Notes under the pieces: model-generated | What the model saw: the letters and a program-made list of their open reading frames with translations, nothing else | What the model was told of the DNA's origin: nothing | The model's database searches: none | Shown here: one piece after another, positions 53,756 to 62,423 of the stretch | Layout of the letters: every line of letters starts with the position of its first letter | How positions within the stretch are numbered: position 1 is the first letter of the stretch | Position numbers and translations under genes: made by a program | Assembly: GCA_964453205.1 (NCBI GenBank) | Contig: CAYVRC010000001.1 | Coordinates: forward strand, 62,001-126,000 | Source of the DNA: Crateriforma sp964453205 | GTDB taxonomy: Bacteria; Planctomycetota; Planctomycetia; Pirellulales; Pirellulaceae | DNA length: 64,000 nucleotides | Reading direction: 5' to 3'

Positions 53756-55135
53756 TTAAGGCCCGTTCGTTTCGATCAACAGGTTCGCTTGTCCGTCACG
53801 TCGTCGAAGTTCGAACGAATCGTACAGGCGTCCCGTCGCCGTGCAGGCCTTGTAACGCAGCCGGTCACCTTCGACGGTAAGGACTTGGTAAAGCGGAGTG
53901 TTCTCGGCGGCCGACCGCATGTAGGGTTTCGGATCCAGGTCGTACATCTTCGGACCGCTGACCGAAACGACGTAGACGGTGCCGCCGGCGACTCGCAAGT
54001 TGGCCCCTTCGGTGACGTTCGACTCGCCGACGGGCACGCGTCCGTTGTTCGGCTTTGACGGGTACCGCATCAGGTCGCTGCGTGCGTAGGTGTGATCATG
54101 ACCTTGCAAGACCAGGTCGACGCCGTGTTTGTCGTAGATCGGCTGCCAAAGGTCACGCAGTTCCGGATTGTCGCGTCCCTTGCTGGCCGAATGCAGCGGG
54201 TGGTGATGCGTCACGATTTTCCACCCTTTCGCGTCGGCCAGAACGTCTTCCAGCCAGGTCGCCTGCAGTTCCTGTTGTTCGTTGCTGTTCAAACCGACGA
54301 TGCGGACGCCTTGGTAGTCGATGAAGAAACACGTTTCGTGCAGCGACTCGGGGCCGTTGGTCGGCAACGCAAAGGTGGGTCGCCAATGATGACTCAGTTC
54401 ACGAAAGGTTTCGTCTGAATTCGGGTCGACCACGCGACGCGCCATCTCGTGATTGCCGGGAATGGCGATCGCCGGCAGCGTGCGATGGATGAATCCCCCG
54501 GCGTAAAACCACTGTCCCCACTCCGCGTCACTTTCGGCCCGATTGATCAAGTCGCCGGCGTGCAAAAAGAACGCGGCTCGTGGCGCGTCGCGAAACGCGT
54601 TGCGAACGACCCGCGACCAATGACTCTTGATGTCGTTTTGGGCGTCGCCGAAGTAAACGAATGAGAACGGTTCCGCGGTGGTCGCCGCTGTCGTGAATTC
54701 CGACCATTCGCTCCAATTCACTCCGTCGCCGACGCGGTACAAGTATTTCGTCTTGGCCGCCAATCCGACCAGGGTCGCTTCGTGATACTTGGCGGTCCCC
54801 AGATCCGTGGTCAGCGATTGAGAGGTTCCGGCGACGGTTTGTTTGTCTTCGACGAATCGGGGACCGTCTGCGGCCAGGGCGAATTCCACGACGGGTTTCA
54901 ACACCGAGGCATCGGTTCGCCAACTGATGGCGATCGACGTGGCCGGTTCGGCGGTCAAGGAAAGGCAAATCCTGTCCGGCATCGCGGTCGGTTTTTCCAA
55001 CACGGCGGGATCGACGGCCACCGGCGCGGTGGCGGTGTGCGCGTCGTGATCATGTGCCGGCAGGCAACGCGCCGAAACCATAAGGCCGACCAAAGCCGCG
55101 ATCTTCGTCACGCCGGATCGTTGAATCGAAATCAT
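53756..55135 (-). CDS. Secreted purple acid phosphatase-like metallophosphoesterase
   Basis: 459 residues from the ATG at 55135; an in-frame start at 55168 would add 11. Signal peptide present (about 1-27, IAALVGLMVSARCLPAH). Residues 50-155 form a fibronectin-III-like domain (LSLTAEPATSIAISWRTD, KTKYLYRVGDGVNWSEWSEFTT). The catalytic metal motifs are FVYFGDAQ, LHAGDLIN, IPGNHEMA, VTHHHPLHS and LQGHDHTYAR. The order and the N-terminal domain fit purple acid phosphatases. It probably liberates phosphate outside the cytoplasm. Confidence 0.92.
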   Translation of the reverse strand: MISIQRSGVTKIAALVGLMVSARCLPAHDHDAHTATAPVAVDPAVLEKPTAMPDRICLSLTAEPATSIAISWRTDASVLKPVVEFALAADGPRFVEDKQTVAGTSQSLTTDLGTAKYHEATLVGLAAKTKYLYRVGDGVNWSEWSEFTTAATTAEPFSFVYFGDAQNDIKSHWSRVVRNAFRDAPRAAFFLHAGDLINRAESDAEWGQWFYAGGFIHRTLPAIAIPGNHEMARRVVDPNSDETFRELSHHWRPTFALPTNGPESLHETCFFIDYQGVRIVGLNSNEQQELQATWLEDVLADAKGWKIVTHHHPLHSASKGRDNPELRDLWQPIYDKHGVDLVLQGHDHTYARSDLMRYPSKPNNGRVPVGESNVTEGANLRVAGGTVYVVSVSGPKMYDLDPKPYMRSAAENTPLYQVLTVEGDRLRYKACTATGRLYDSFELRRRDGQANLLIETNGP

Positions 55136-55258
55136 GCAAACACCCGAGAAATGAAACCTGTGGTCCAAAGGGTGTACCTTAGCCGAACGCCTCGCCGCGG
55201 GCGATTTCCCTGACGGTTTTCTCGAGAGTATTTTCGATGAAGATCGTGTGACCGTCGG

Positions 55259-55870
55259 TCAGTCGCCGGGACGGTTGCACGTTTCGACGGACGTGGCCCG
55301 GATGGTTTCGCTGTGCAAGCGGATCGGATCGCTGTCGGGCCCGGCCAAGCGTTGCAGGTGGGGTCGGCGAATCATCTGCAAGCTGGTTCGTTTGATGCTG
55401 CCGGGTTGGTCGACCAGTTTTCTCTCCGCGGCGGATCCCCACGCCACCAAGCGACGCAGCAACTCGGCGGACAGCGAAGCAGGTTTGCTCTCGGCACGGG
55501 CCGCGACGATCGTCGGGTCTTGGCTCATGCGATAAAGTCGTCGCATGTCTTCCTCACGGATGTCGGCGTCGTGTTCTTGGATGAAAACAAGATCGCCGGT
55601 CGCCCGTTCCAGTCCCGTTTGGCCGGCGGCTTCCATCCCCCGCGGTCGACTGTGGCGGACCAGACGCACGCGAGGGTTGCCCGCCGCGATCTCGTCCAGC
55701 ACACCGGCGGTGTCATCGCGACTGCCGTCATCGACCACGACGATTTCGGCGGCGTCGGGTTCGCTGATCATCGTTTCCATCAGATCCAGCACCTGACCGA
55801 TGCGAGCCGCGATGCGATCTTCGCCGTCACGAACCGGCAATACGACGGACATGCGATTGGGTCTTGGCAT
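55259..55870 (-). CDS. Family 2 glycosyltransferase, short
   Basis: 203 residues. SVVLPVRDGEDRIAARIGQVLDLM and IVVVDDGSRDDTAGVLDEI (about 43-61) are the GT-A nucleotide-binding start, followed by VRLVRHSRPRGMEAAGQTGLERATGDLVFIQEHDADI with the Asp-x-Asp. The second half lacks the long acceptor domain and no transmembrane helix follows. The acceptor is unknown. Confidence 0.82.
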   Translation of the reverse strand: MPRPNRMSVVLPVRDGEDRIAARIGQVLDLMETMISEPDAAEIVVVDDGSRDDTAGVLDEIAAGNPRVRLVRHSRPRGMEAAGQTGLERATGDLVFIQEHDADIREEDMRRLYRMSQDPTIVAARAESKPASLSAELLRRLVAWGSAAERKLVDQPGSIKRTSLQMIRRPHLQRLAGPDSDPIRLHSETIRATSVETCNRPGD

Positions 55871-56112
55871 GATCGGTTCGGCTGCACAGCCGCGGCAGGA
55901 GGGTGTTCGGAAAAAGCTCGGCTCGACGCGTTGCGTCAGAAAAGAACGCGCACCAGTGAAATCTGTCGACGCGAAACGGGCATCACACTGAGCCGAACGT
56001 GCGATAATCGCATTGGCCCGGTGGATGCCATCGTGCCGGCTCGCCGGATCTTTCCGATTCGACCTATAATCGGGACCGACGATGATTTGCCGCCACCCGC
56101 TGATGCGTTGCC

Positions 56113-56541
56113 ATGAACGAGCCGTCCGTTGCGATTCCCGATTTCGATTCCGGTCCTGACGGCTTGCTGCCGGCGATCGCCCAAGACGCCACGACTTCGC
56201 GGGTGTTGATGATGGCGTGGATGAATCGCGAAGCGTGGGAGGATACGCTTTCGACCGGTCGGGCGACCTATTACAGCCGCAGTCGCGGTAAGCTGTGGCG
56301 AAAAGGCGAAACCAGCGGCCACCGTCAGCTTGTCAAAGAGATCCGGATCGACTGTGATGCCGACACCATCTTGCTGTCGGTCGATCAAACGGGCGCGGCG
56401 TGTCACGAAGGCTACGAAAGTTGTTTCTTTCGCGTCGTCGGTTCCGATGGTACCGTCAGCATCGCGGACGATCGACTGATCGACCCCGCGAAGGTCTACG
56501 GTCACGATCGATCGTTCGACCCGGACTCGTCGGACGGCTAG
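56113..56541 (+). CDS. hisI: Phosphoribosyl-AMP cyclohydrolase
   Basis: 142 residues, third step of histidine synthesis. Metal and substrate motifs are all present: VLMMAWMNREAW, YYSRSRGKLWRKGETSGH, IDCDADTILLSVDQTGAACHEGYESCFFR. The zinc ligands are in DCDAD and CHEGYESCF. Standalone HisI without the HisE domain. Confidence 0.97.
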   Translation: MNEPSVAIPDFDSGPDGLLPAIAQDATTSRVLMMAWMNREAWEDTLSTGRATYYSRSRGKLWRKGETSGHRQLVKEIRIDCDADTILLSVDQTGAACHEGYESCFFRVVGSDGTVSIADDRLIDPAKVYGHDRSFDPDSSDG

Positions 56542-56644
56542 CCGCGGGGGTCGACAAAATTTCGTCGGGCCTTGCCGGTCGCCTTGACCGGTGCGTTATG
56601 CTTTCCTTCAACCCTGATCCTTAGCGACCGAGAACGAGCTGAAC

Positions 56645-57106
56645 ATGAGTGCCGATCAACGACTGATAGACTTGGGCTTGGAACTGCCGCCTGCTCCGGA
56701 GCCCATCGGCGTCTACAAGCCGATCATCGTCGTCGGCGACATGGCTTACCTTTCCGGCCACGGACCGGTTCGCGCCGACGGCACGATGGTCACCGGCCGG
56801 CTCGGCTTGGACGTCGACGTCGAACTGGGATACGAAGCCGCGAAACTGACCGGACTGGCCATGCTGTCGACGCTGCAAAGCCATCTGGGTTCTCTGGACA
56901 AGGTCAAGCGTTTGGTCAAGCTGCTGGGCCTGGTTCGCGGCACCGACGGATTCGCCCAGCAGCCGGCCGTCATCAACGGCTGTAGCGAATTGTTCCGCGA
57001 CGTGTTCGGGGAAGAGAACGGCATCGCCGCGCGGAGTGCCGTCGGCACGAACGCCCTGCCCGGCGGGATCGCCGTGGAGATCGAAGCGATTTTCGAATTG
57101 ACCTGA
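56645..57106 (+). CDS. RidA/YjgF-family protein
   Basis: 153 residues. Fold signature: YKPIIVVGDMAYLSGHGPV, then GLAMLSTLQSHLGSLDKVKRLVKLLG, and the active-site arginine in ARSAVGTNALPGGIAVEIEAIFEL. RidA removes reactive enamines and imines. This variant has a longer N-terminus (LIDLGLELPPAPEP), typical of the YjgF-like subgroup found in many bacteria. It is close to hisI but in a separate unit after 103 bases. Confidence 0.9.
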   Translation: MSADQRLIDLGLELPPAPEPIGVYKPIIVVGDMAYLSGHGPVRADGTMVTGRLGLDVDVELGYEAAKLTGLAMLSTLQSHLGSLDKVKRLVKLLGLVRGTDGFAQQPAVINGCSELFRDVFGEENGIAARSAVGTNALPGGIAVEIEAIFELT

Positions 57107-57124
57107 TTTTGTCGAACACAAGTC

Positions 57125-59032
57125 TCATCCGGCCGGCGAAACCGATGCCTCGTCGCCGGGCCCTTCGTGGGTTCGGCAAAAGGCGTCAATGGCTTTAAGA
57201 AACACCTCGCCGTAATCGGTCAACTTCTTTTGCCCGACGCCTTTGATGTCGGCAAACTCGTCGAGCGAGGACGGCTTGGCACGCGCCAGTTCGCGTAGCG
57301 TCGCGTCGCTGAACACCACGTAAGCGGGCACCGAGGCCCGGCCGGCCAGGTCGCTTCGCAACGCTCTCAACGATTCGAAAAGCCCGCGATCGACGCCTTC
57401 CCAGGACGCCACCGCCGCGGCCCCCGAAGGGCTTCCCGAACGCCGTGGACGGGCCGTTTGGGCAACGGTCAGCGTCGGCGTGCCGTGACCTTTGAGCACC
57501 CGAAAGCCCGACGGAGTGATGGAAAGCGTTTGGTATTCGCCGGTCCGTTCGATGAAGCCTTGCCCGACCAGCTGGTCGATCCACTGTCGAACGGCGGCCA
57601 TCGGGTGATCCGTCAGCAGAGCGTAAGTGGATAGTTTGTCGTGTCCCAGTTCGATCAAACGAGCTTCCGTCGATCCGACAAGCACCTTGGCCGTGTGGGC
57701 GGCTCCGAATCGTTGCTCCAAACGGTACACGCAGGAGATGATTTTCTGCGCCAGGATCAGCGGGTCGTCGACCAAGTCCGATTCGCCCAAACAAACATCA
57801 CAGGCACCGCAGTTGTCTTTCCGGAACGTTTGCCCGAAGTACTGCACGATCGATTTGTGCCGGCACGTCGCGGCGGAGCACAAATCGTAGATCGCGTCGA
57901 GCGATCGAAAGGCGGCGTCCGTGGCTTCGCGGCTGACCAGAAAATCGCCGGGCATTTCCATGATGCGTTTCCACGTCACGACATCGCCGCCGGAGTAAAT
58001 CAGCACGCATTCCGACTCCAGCCCGTCGCGTCCGGCGCGGCCACTTTCTTGTTGATAATGTTCGATCGACTTGGGCATGCCGGCGTGGATCACGTAACGC
58101 ACGTTGGACTTGTCGATCCCCATGCCGAAGGCGACCGTGGCAACGATGATGTCGGATCTTTCCTTGATGAAATCGTCCTGATTGGACTTGCGCTGCTCGT
58201 CACTCAGACCGGCGTGGTAGGGGAGCGCTTTGTGGCCGAGATCGCCCAGTGTGGCGGCGGTGCGTTCGACTTCCTTGCGGCTGATGCAGTACACGATGCC
58301 CGCTTCGCCGCGGTGACGATCGATCACCTCGACGATTTGATTCATCTTGCCGGCGCTCCGGAGCATGCGGTAGGTCAAGTTCGGCCGGTCGAAGTCACCG
58401 ACCAGAATCTCGGCGTTCCGCAGGGCCAACTGTGCCGCGATGTCATCACGAACCGGCCGGGACGCGGTGGCCGTGTAGGCGTGGACGCCGACACCGGGAA
58501 AGCGATCCTTCAGGGTGCAAAGGCCTCGATACTCGGGACGAAAATCGTGTCCCCAATTGCTGATGCAGTGCGCTTCGTCGATGGCGAAGAAGCTGACCTC
58601 GCAAGTCGCCAGAAAATCCAGCGTGCGGGGCGTCAACAGCCGCTCCGGTGCAACGTAAAGAAACTTCAAATCGCCGCGGCGAATTTTCTCGGCGACGAGT
58701 CGTTTTTCGCCGTCCGACTGTGTGCTGTTGATGAAAGCGGCTTCGACCCCGTTGGCAACCAAAGCGTCGACTTGGTCCTTCATCAACGAGATCAAAGGGG
58801 AAACGACGACGGCCATTCCCGGCATTCGGATCGCCGGGGCTTGAAAACACAACGACTTGCCGCCGCCGGTCGGCAAGACGGTCACGCTGTCACGGCGATC
58901 GAGCACACAGCGGATCGATTCGTCTTGTAACGGTCGGAAATCGTCAAAGCCCCAAACCTGTCGCAGGATGTCTCGGATCGGAGGGGCGTCGGCCGTCGGC
59001 ATGCTGAAATTCCGTTTCGCGGCGATTGGCAT
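57125..59032 (-). CDS. recQ: ATP-dependent DNA helicase RecQ
   Basis: 635 residues; an alternative ATG at 59002 removes ten residues. Superfamily-2 motifs: TGGGKS (55-60), DEAHCISNWGHDFRPEY, TATA, the RecQ-specific GMGIDKSNVRYVIH and QQESGRAGRDG. Zinc-binding cysteines are in CRHKSIVQYFG and NCGACDVC. A winged helix follows (LSTYALLTDHPMAAVRQWIDQL) and an HRDC domain near 555-620 (LFESLRALRSDLAGRASVPAYVVFSDATLRELA). It works in recombinational repair. Confidence 0.97.
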   Translation of the reverse strand: MPIAAKRNFSMPTADAPPIRDILRQVWGFDDFRPLQDESIRCVLDRRDSVTVLPTGGGKSLCFQAPAIRMPGMAVVVSPLISLMKDQVDALVANGVEAAFINSTQSDGEKRLVAEKIRRGDLKFLYVAPERLLTPRTLDFLATCEVSFFAIDEAHCISNWGHDFRPEYRGLCTLKDRFPGVGVHAYTATASRPVRDDIAAQLALRNAEILVGDFDRPNLTYRMLRSAGKMNQIVEVIDRHRGEAGIVYCISRKEVERTAATLGDLGHKALPYHAGLSDEQRKSNQDDFIKERSDIIVATVAFGMGIDKSNVRYVIHAGMPKSIEHYQQESGRAGRDGLESECVLIYSGGDVVTWKRIMEMPGDFLVSREATDAAFRSLDAIYDLCSAATCRHKSIVQYFGQTFRKDNCGACDVCLGESDLVDDPLILAQKIISCVYRLEQRFGAAHTAKVLVGSTEARLIELGHDKLSTYALLTDHPMAAVRQWIDQLVGQGFIERTGEYQTLSITPSGFRVLKGHGTPTLTVAQTARPRRSGSPSGAAAVASWEGVDRGLFESLRALRSDLAGRASVPAYVVFSDATLRELARAKPSSLDEFADIKGVGQKKLTDYGEVFLKAIDAFCRTHEGPGDEASVSPAG

Positions 59033-59150
59033 TGTTCACGCGGGAGTCTATCAATTCGCCGCGACTTTGTTGATCCGCAACGACGCGGAGCCGACGGCGG
59101 ATCGCTATATTCTCGGGCACTCCCGTTCAAGCTTTTGAGAGAACCGACGA

Positions 59151-59897
59151 ATGCATCCTTTTCTGGCAGAGTTTTTCGGCACCATGCTGCTGATCTTGTT
59201 CGGCAACGGCGTCGTCGCCAACGTGGTCTTGGCGAAGACCAACGGCAACGATTCGGGCTGGATCGTCATCTCCGCCGGTTGGGGGCTCGCGGTCTTCATC
59301 GGGGCGTTTTGTGCCAACAATTTTAGCGGGGCGCATTTGAATCCCGCCGTGACCGTGGCGATGTTGACGGCCCAGCGACTCAGTTTGCCGGCAGGTGTCG
59401 GGTACATCGCCGCCCAAATGGCCGGCGCTTCCGCGGGCGCCGCCCTGATCTTTTTGTTTTATCGCGAACATTTTCGAGTGACCGAAGATGCGAATGCGAA
59501 ACTGGGATGTTTTTGCACCGCTCCCGCGATTCGCCATTTGCCGCAAGCATTTTTCTGCGAGGTCGTGGGCACGTTCGCTTTGATCTTTCCCATCTTTTTG
59601 ATGGTCACGCCGAGTCTGATCCAGAGCGGCGAGCCGGCCGAAAGTGATCCCATCCTGGGGTTGGGCTCACTGGGATTGTTGCCGGTCGGCTTGCTCGTCT
59701 TCGGCATCGGACTTTCGTTGGGCGGAACGACAGGATACGCGATCAATCCGGCGCGAGATCTTGGACCTCGTCTGATGCATTTTCTGCTGCCCATCGCGGG
59801 AAAACGCGATAGCGATTGGTCCTACGCTTGGGTTCCGGTCCTGGGACCGATTGTCGGTGCTCTGTTGGCATCGCTAGTGTATCACTTGGTCGCGTGA
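59151..59897 (+). CDS. Aquaglyceroporin (MIP family)
   Basis: 248 residues, six helices and two half-helices. NPA motifs at 64-66 (SGAHLNPAVT) and 199-201 (GYAINPARDLGPR). The Asp after the second motif (NPARD) and Gly/Phe pore residues favour glycerol or other small neutral solutes over water only. No glycerol kinase gene lies next to it. Confidence 0.92.
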   Translation: MHPFLAEFFGTMLLILFGNGVVANVVLAKTNGNDSGWIVISAGWGLAVFIGAFCANNFSGAHLNPAVTVAMLTAQRLSLPAGVGYIAAQMAGASAGAALIFLFYREHFRVTEDANAKLGCFCTAPAIRHLPQAFFCEVVGTFALIFPIFLMVTPSLIQSGEPAESDPILGLGSLGLLPVGLLVFGIGLSLGGTTGYAINPARDLGPRLMHFLLPIAGKRDSDWSYAWVPVLGPIVGALLASLVYHLVA

Positions 59898-59941
59898 AGC
59901 GACGGTGCGAGCAAACATGCCCTCAAAAAAGTGTCATCCTC

Positions 59942-60907
59942 ATGCGTCCCATCACGGTTGCCGCGATTCAGTTCAATCATCGACCGAGCGACAAGGCGTT
60001 CAATCTGTCTCGCATCGAAACGCTGTCGGTCGAAGCGGTCGCCGAGGGTTGCGAGCTTGCGATCTTTCCGGAAATGTGCGTGACCGGATACTGGCACGTC
60101 AGAAAACTGTCCGAGGATCAGGTTCGTGAACTTTCCGAACCGATCCGAGGCGGACCGTCGACCGATTTTTTGCTGGATCTGGCGGCGAAGCTTCGATTGA
60201 CGATCGGTGCCGGACTGATCGAGCTTGGCGATGACGGCCGGCTGTACAACAGTTACGTCGTCGCGATGTCCGACGGGCAAGTCGCGGTCCACCGAAAACT
60301 TCACTGCTTCATCAGCCGACACATGTCGTCCGGCGACAGCTACACGGTGTTCGATACGCCCCAGGGCTTCAAAGCCGGCGTGTTGACCTGTTACGACAAC
60401 AACATCGGCGAAAACGTTCGGATCACCGCGTTGATGGGAGCCGAAATCTTGATCGCGCCTCACCAGACCGGCGGTTGCGACTCGCCGAGCCCTCGTTGCA
60501 TGGGAGTCGTGGACCCGAAGTTGTGGGAACAACGCGAATCGAACCCGGCGGCGATCGAAGCCGAATTTCTCGGACCCAAAGGCCGCGCGTGGTTGATGCG
60601 TTGGCTGCCGGCACGAGCGCACGACAACGGATTGTTCTTGATCTTTAGCAACGGGGTGGGTGTGGATGACGATGAGGTCCGCACCGGGAATTCGATGATC
60701 CTGGACCCCTACGGGGAAGTCATCGCCGAGACCTGGAAAGCCGCCGACGACATCGTCGTCGCGAGGCTGGACCCCAGCCTGCAAGCCTCCAGCACGGGCC
60801 GGCGATGGCTGCGATCGAGGCGTCCGGCGCTTTACGAATCGCTAACGCGACCGACCGGCAACGAAGAGGACACCCGCGTGGTGCGGTTCAAAAAGGTGCA
60901 GCCTTGA
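59942..60907 (+). CDS. Nitrilase-family carbon-nitrogen hydrolase
   Basis: 321 residues from the ATG at 59942, starting at the first beta strand PITVAAIQFNHRP. The catalytic triad is Glu44 (IFPEMCVTGYW), Lys119 (VHRKLHCF) and Cys150 (GVLTCYDNNIGENVR). The region after the Cys has DNNIGENV instead of the usual FPE, typical of some amidase subgroups. Substrate amide is unknown. The 44-base gap after the aquaporin gene has no terminator-like hairpin, so cotranscription is possible. Confidence 0.9.
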   Translation: MRPITVAAIQFNHRPSDKAFNLSRIETLSVEAVAEGCELAIFPEMCVTGYWHVRKLSEDQVRELSEPIRGGPSTDFLLDLAAKLRLTIGAGLIELGDDGRLYNSYVVAMSDGQVAVHRKLHCFISRHMSSGDSYTVFDTPQGFKAGVLTCYDNNIGENVRITALMGAEILIAPHQTGGCDSPSPRCMGVVDPKLWEQRESNPAAIEAEFLGPKGRAWLMRWLPARAHDNGLFLIFSNGVGVDDDEVRTGNSMILDPYGEVIAETWKAADDIVVARLDPSLQASSTGRRWLRSRRPALYESLTRPTGNEEDTRVVRFKKVQP

Positions 60908-60955
60908 TCGACCCGGTGGCCACCGTGCGGCGAAATCGCTGTCACGAAAATTCGC

Positions 60956-61615
60956 TCATTCCTGATCGCGGAGGTCGCGGACGTAGATGTCCTTGAAGCG
61001 CATCCGGCCTTCGCCGCCACTGTGAAGTTGTAGCGCGATGACGCCCTCGGCCGCGACGGGCGAGGGATAAGTGAAATCCAAAACGGTGACGCCGTTGAGC
61101 ACGACGACGTAGCGTTTGCCTTCGACCCGAATCAGCATGTCGTTCCAGTCGTGGGGCCGAATCACGGCTTCGTGAAACGGCGAAGGCCAAGCGATCCAGC
61201 CTTTGCCGTCACCATAGATGCCGCCGGTGTGATGACCGATTTCGCGATCGATTTCGATCTGTCGCCCGGCGGACACCGTCGCGGTGCCCGGCTTGAAGGT
61301 GGTGTGCAAGTAGACGCCACTGTTGCCGGAGGCTTCGCATTTGAATTGCAGCCTCAAGTGAAAGTCGCTGTACGATTTCTCGGTCGCCAGGTAGCCGTAC
61401 TCTTTCGTGATCCCCTGACCGAAGATCGCACCGTCTTGGACGACCCATTTTTCGTTGCCGATTTTGTTCCAGCCGTTCAAGTCTTGACCGTTGAAAAGCG
61501 ACTGCCAGGGTGCGTCGAACGAAGACGTCTTTTTCGCGGCGGCTTGTTGACCGCACGCGGAGGACGACCACCCGAGGACACAAAGGCAACTGATCAGCAA
61601 CGGCGTGCAACGCAT
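60956..61615 (-). CDS. Secreted DUF1080 (3-keto-disaccharide hydrolase-like) protein
   Basis: 219 residues with a signal peptide ending near ACG (about 21). WQSLFNGQDLNGWNKIGNEKWVVQDGAIFGQG is the DUF1080 entry, followed by YSDFHLRLQFKCEASGNSGVYLHT and IALQLHSGGEGRMRFKDIYVRDL. This family has a concanavalin-like fold and is very abundant in planctomycetes; characterised relatives hydrolyse 3-keto-glycosides. It is convergent with the nitrilase-like gene. Confidence 0.93.
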   Translation of the reverse strand: MRCTPLLISCLCVLGWSSSACGQQAAAKKTSSFDAPWQSLFNGQDLNGWNKIGNEKWVVQDGAIFGQGITKEYGYLATEKSYSDFHLRLQFKCEASGNSGVYLHTTFKPGTATVSAGRQIEIDREIGHHTGGIYGDGKGWIAWPSPFHEAVIRPHDWNDMLIRVEGKRYVVVLNGVTVLDFTYPSPVAAEGVIALQLHSGGEGRMRFKDIYVRDLRDQE

Positions 61616-61691
61616 GGAACATTCCGGGGTGGGGGCAAGGGATCGGAGGCAGCAGATCGGGAACAGCGCCCGATTGTACTCGCCAGAGGAT

Positions 61692-62339
61692 TCAACGGGT
61701 CCCCGCCGACGCCCTGCCGACTTTTCGCCACGCCCTCATCTCGTTCGGCCCGATGAACTGGACGTGGACCGCCCCCACCGCGGCGTGGGCATCGAACACG
61801 TCCTCGTGAAATTCGTTCTCGCCGGGCCACGGGTACGAATACACCAGGGCAAAATCGTCCAGGTCCAGTCCCAAAACTTGATAAGCACAGGGCACGCCGT
61901 GCCCCAAACTGGGCAGCGTCGGGTCATCGGCCAGACGTTCGCTTCCCGGCGGCAAAAAATTTCCGCCGATCAGTTCGGGGCCGTCCCCGGGCGTCTCGAA
62001 CCAGTCGGCCAGGGTTTCGCGTCCGGGTCGCAGCAAGTCGGGCTCGGCTTCGATGCCGAACGAATCGAAACCGAGTCGGGTGGCCAGCGAAGCCACGACG
62101 GCGAACCCGCATCCCCATTCGACGAAGCGATTGCCGATCAAAGGCCGGGTATCGCGAATCCAAGCGAGCGTCTGAAACACCAATTCATAGTCGGCGGCGA
62201 CGAACTGTTCGATCTTGTGTTGTCGCCAACAATCTTGAAAGGCTTCGATCCGTCGCCGCGCCGTCGTGATGCCCAGTCGTGTTTCCGCTGGCACGTCGAA
62301 CTCGTTCAAGCGGCGTGGCAATTCGATCGGCTGGAGCAT
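61692..62339 (-). CDS. Class I SAM-dependent methyltransferase-like protein
   Basis: 215 residues from the ATG at 62339. FVEWGCGFAVVASLATRLGFDSFGIEAEPDLL is a methyltransferase motif I/II (GxGxG variant EWGCGFAVVA, then acidic residue in IEAEPD). A helical lead-in (TRLGITTARRRIEAFQDCW) and a C-terminal LGLDLDDFALVYSYPWPGENEF follow, and resemble SAM-binding folds without a full catalytic signature. Substrate unknown. A longer start at 62402 exists. Confidence 0.75.
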   Translation of the reverse strand: MLQPIELPRRLNEFDVPAETRLGITTARRRIEAFQDCWRQHKIEQFVAADYELVFQTLAWIRDTRPLIGNRFVEWGCGFAVVASLATRLGFDSFGIEAEPDLLRPGRETLADWFETPGDGPELIGGNFLPPGSERLADDPTLPSLGHGVPCAYQVLGLDLDDFALVYSYPWPGENEFHEDVFDAHAAVGAVHVQFIGPNEMRAWRKVGRASAGTR

Positions 62340-62423
62340 GTCGGAAAGATCGCGTGATCCGAGGCGAGGGGTTATCCTGATGGAAACCGTTCCCACCTTC
62401 ACCGAACAACTTAACGATTCACC

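Noticed and set aside
55179..55442. 87-codon frame after the glycosyltransferase
   Set aside because: It overlaps the end of the glycosyltransferase in another frame, is low complexity and Arg-rich, and has no ribosome site.
57641..58930. 429-codon open frame on the + strand antisense to recQ
   Set aside because: It lies wholly inside recQ, shows no family features, and mirrors the GC-rich codon positions of recQ. A shadow frame.
60914..60925. 12-bp palindrome CGGTGGCCACCG between convergent genes
   Set aside because: No loop and no T-run; short palindromes of this composition are expected by chance in GC-rich DNA.
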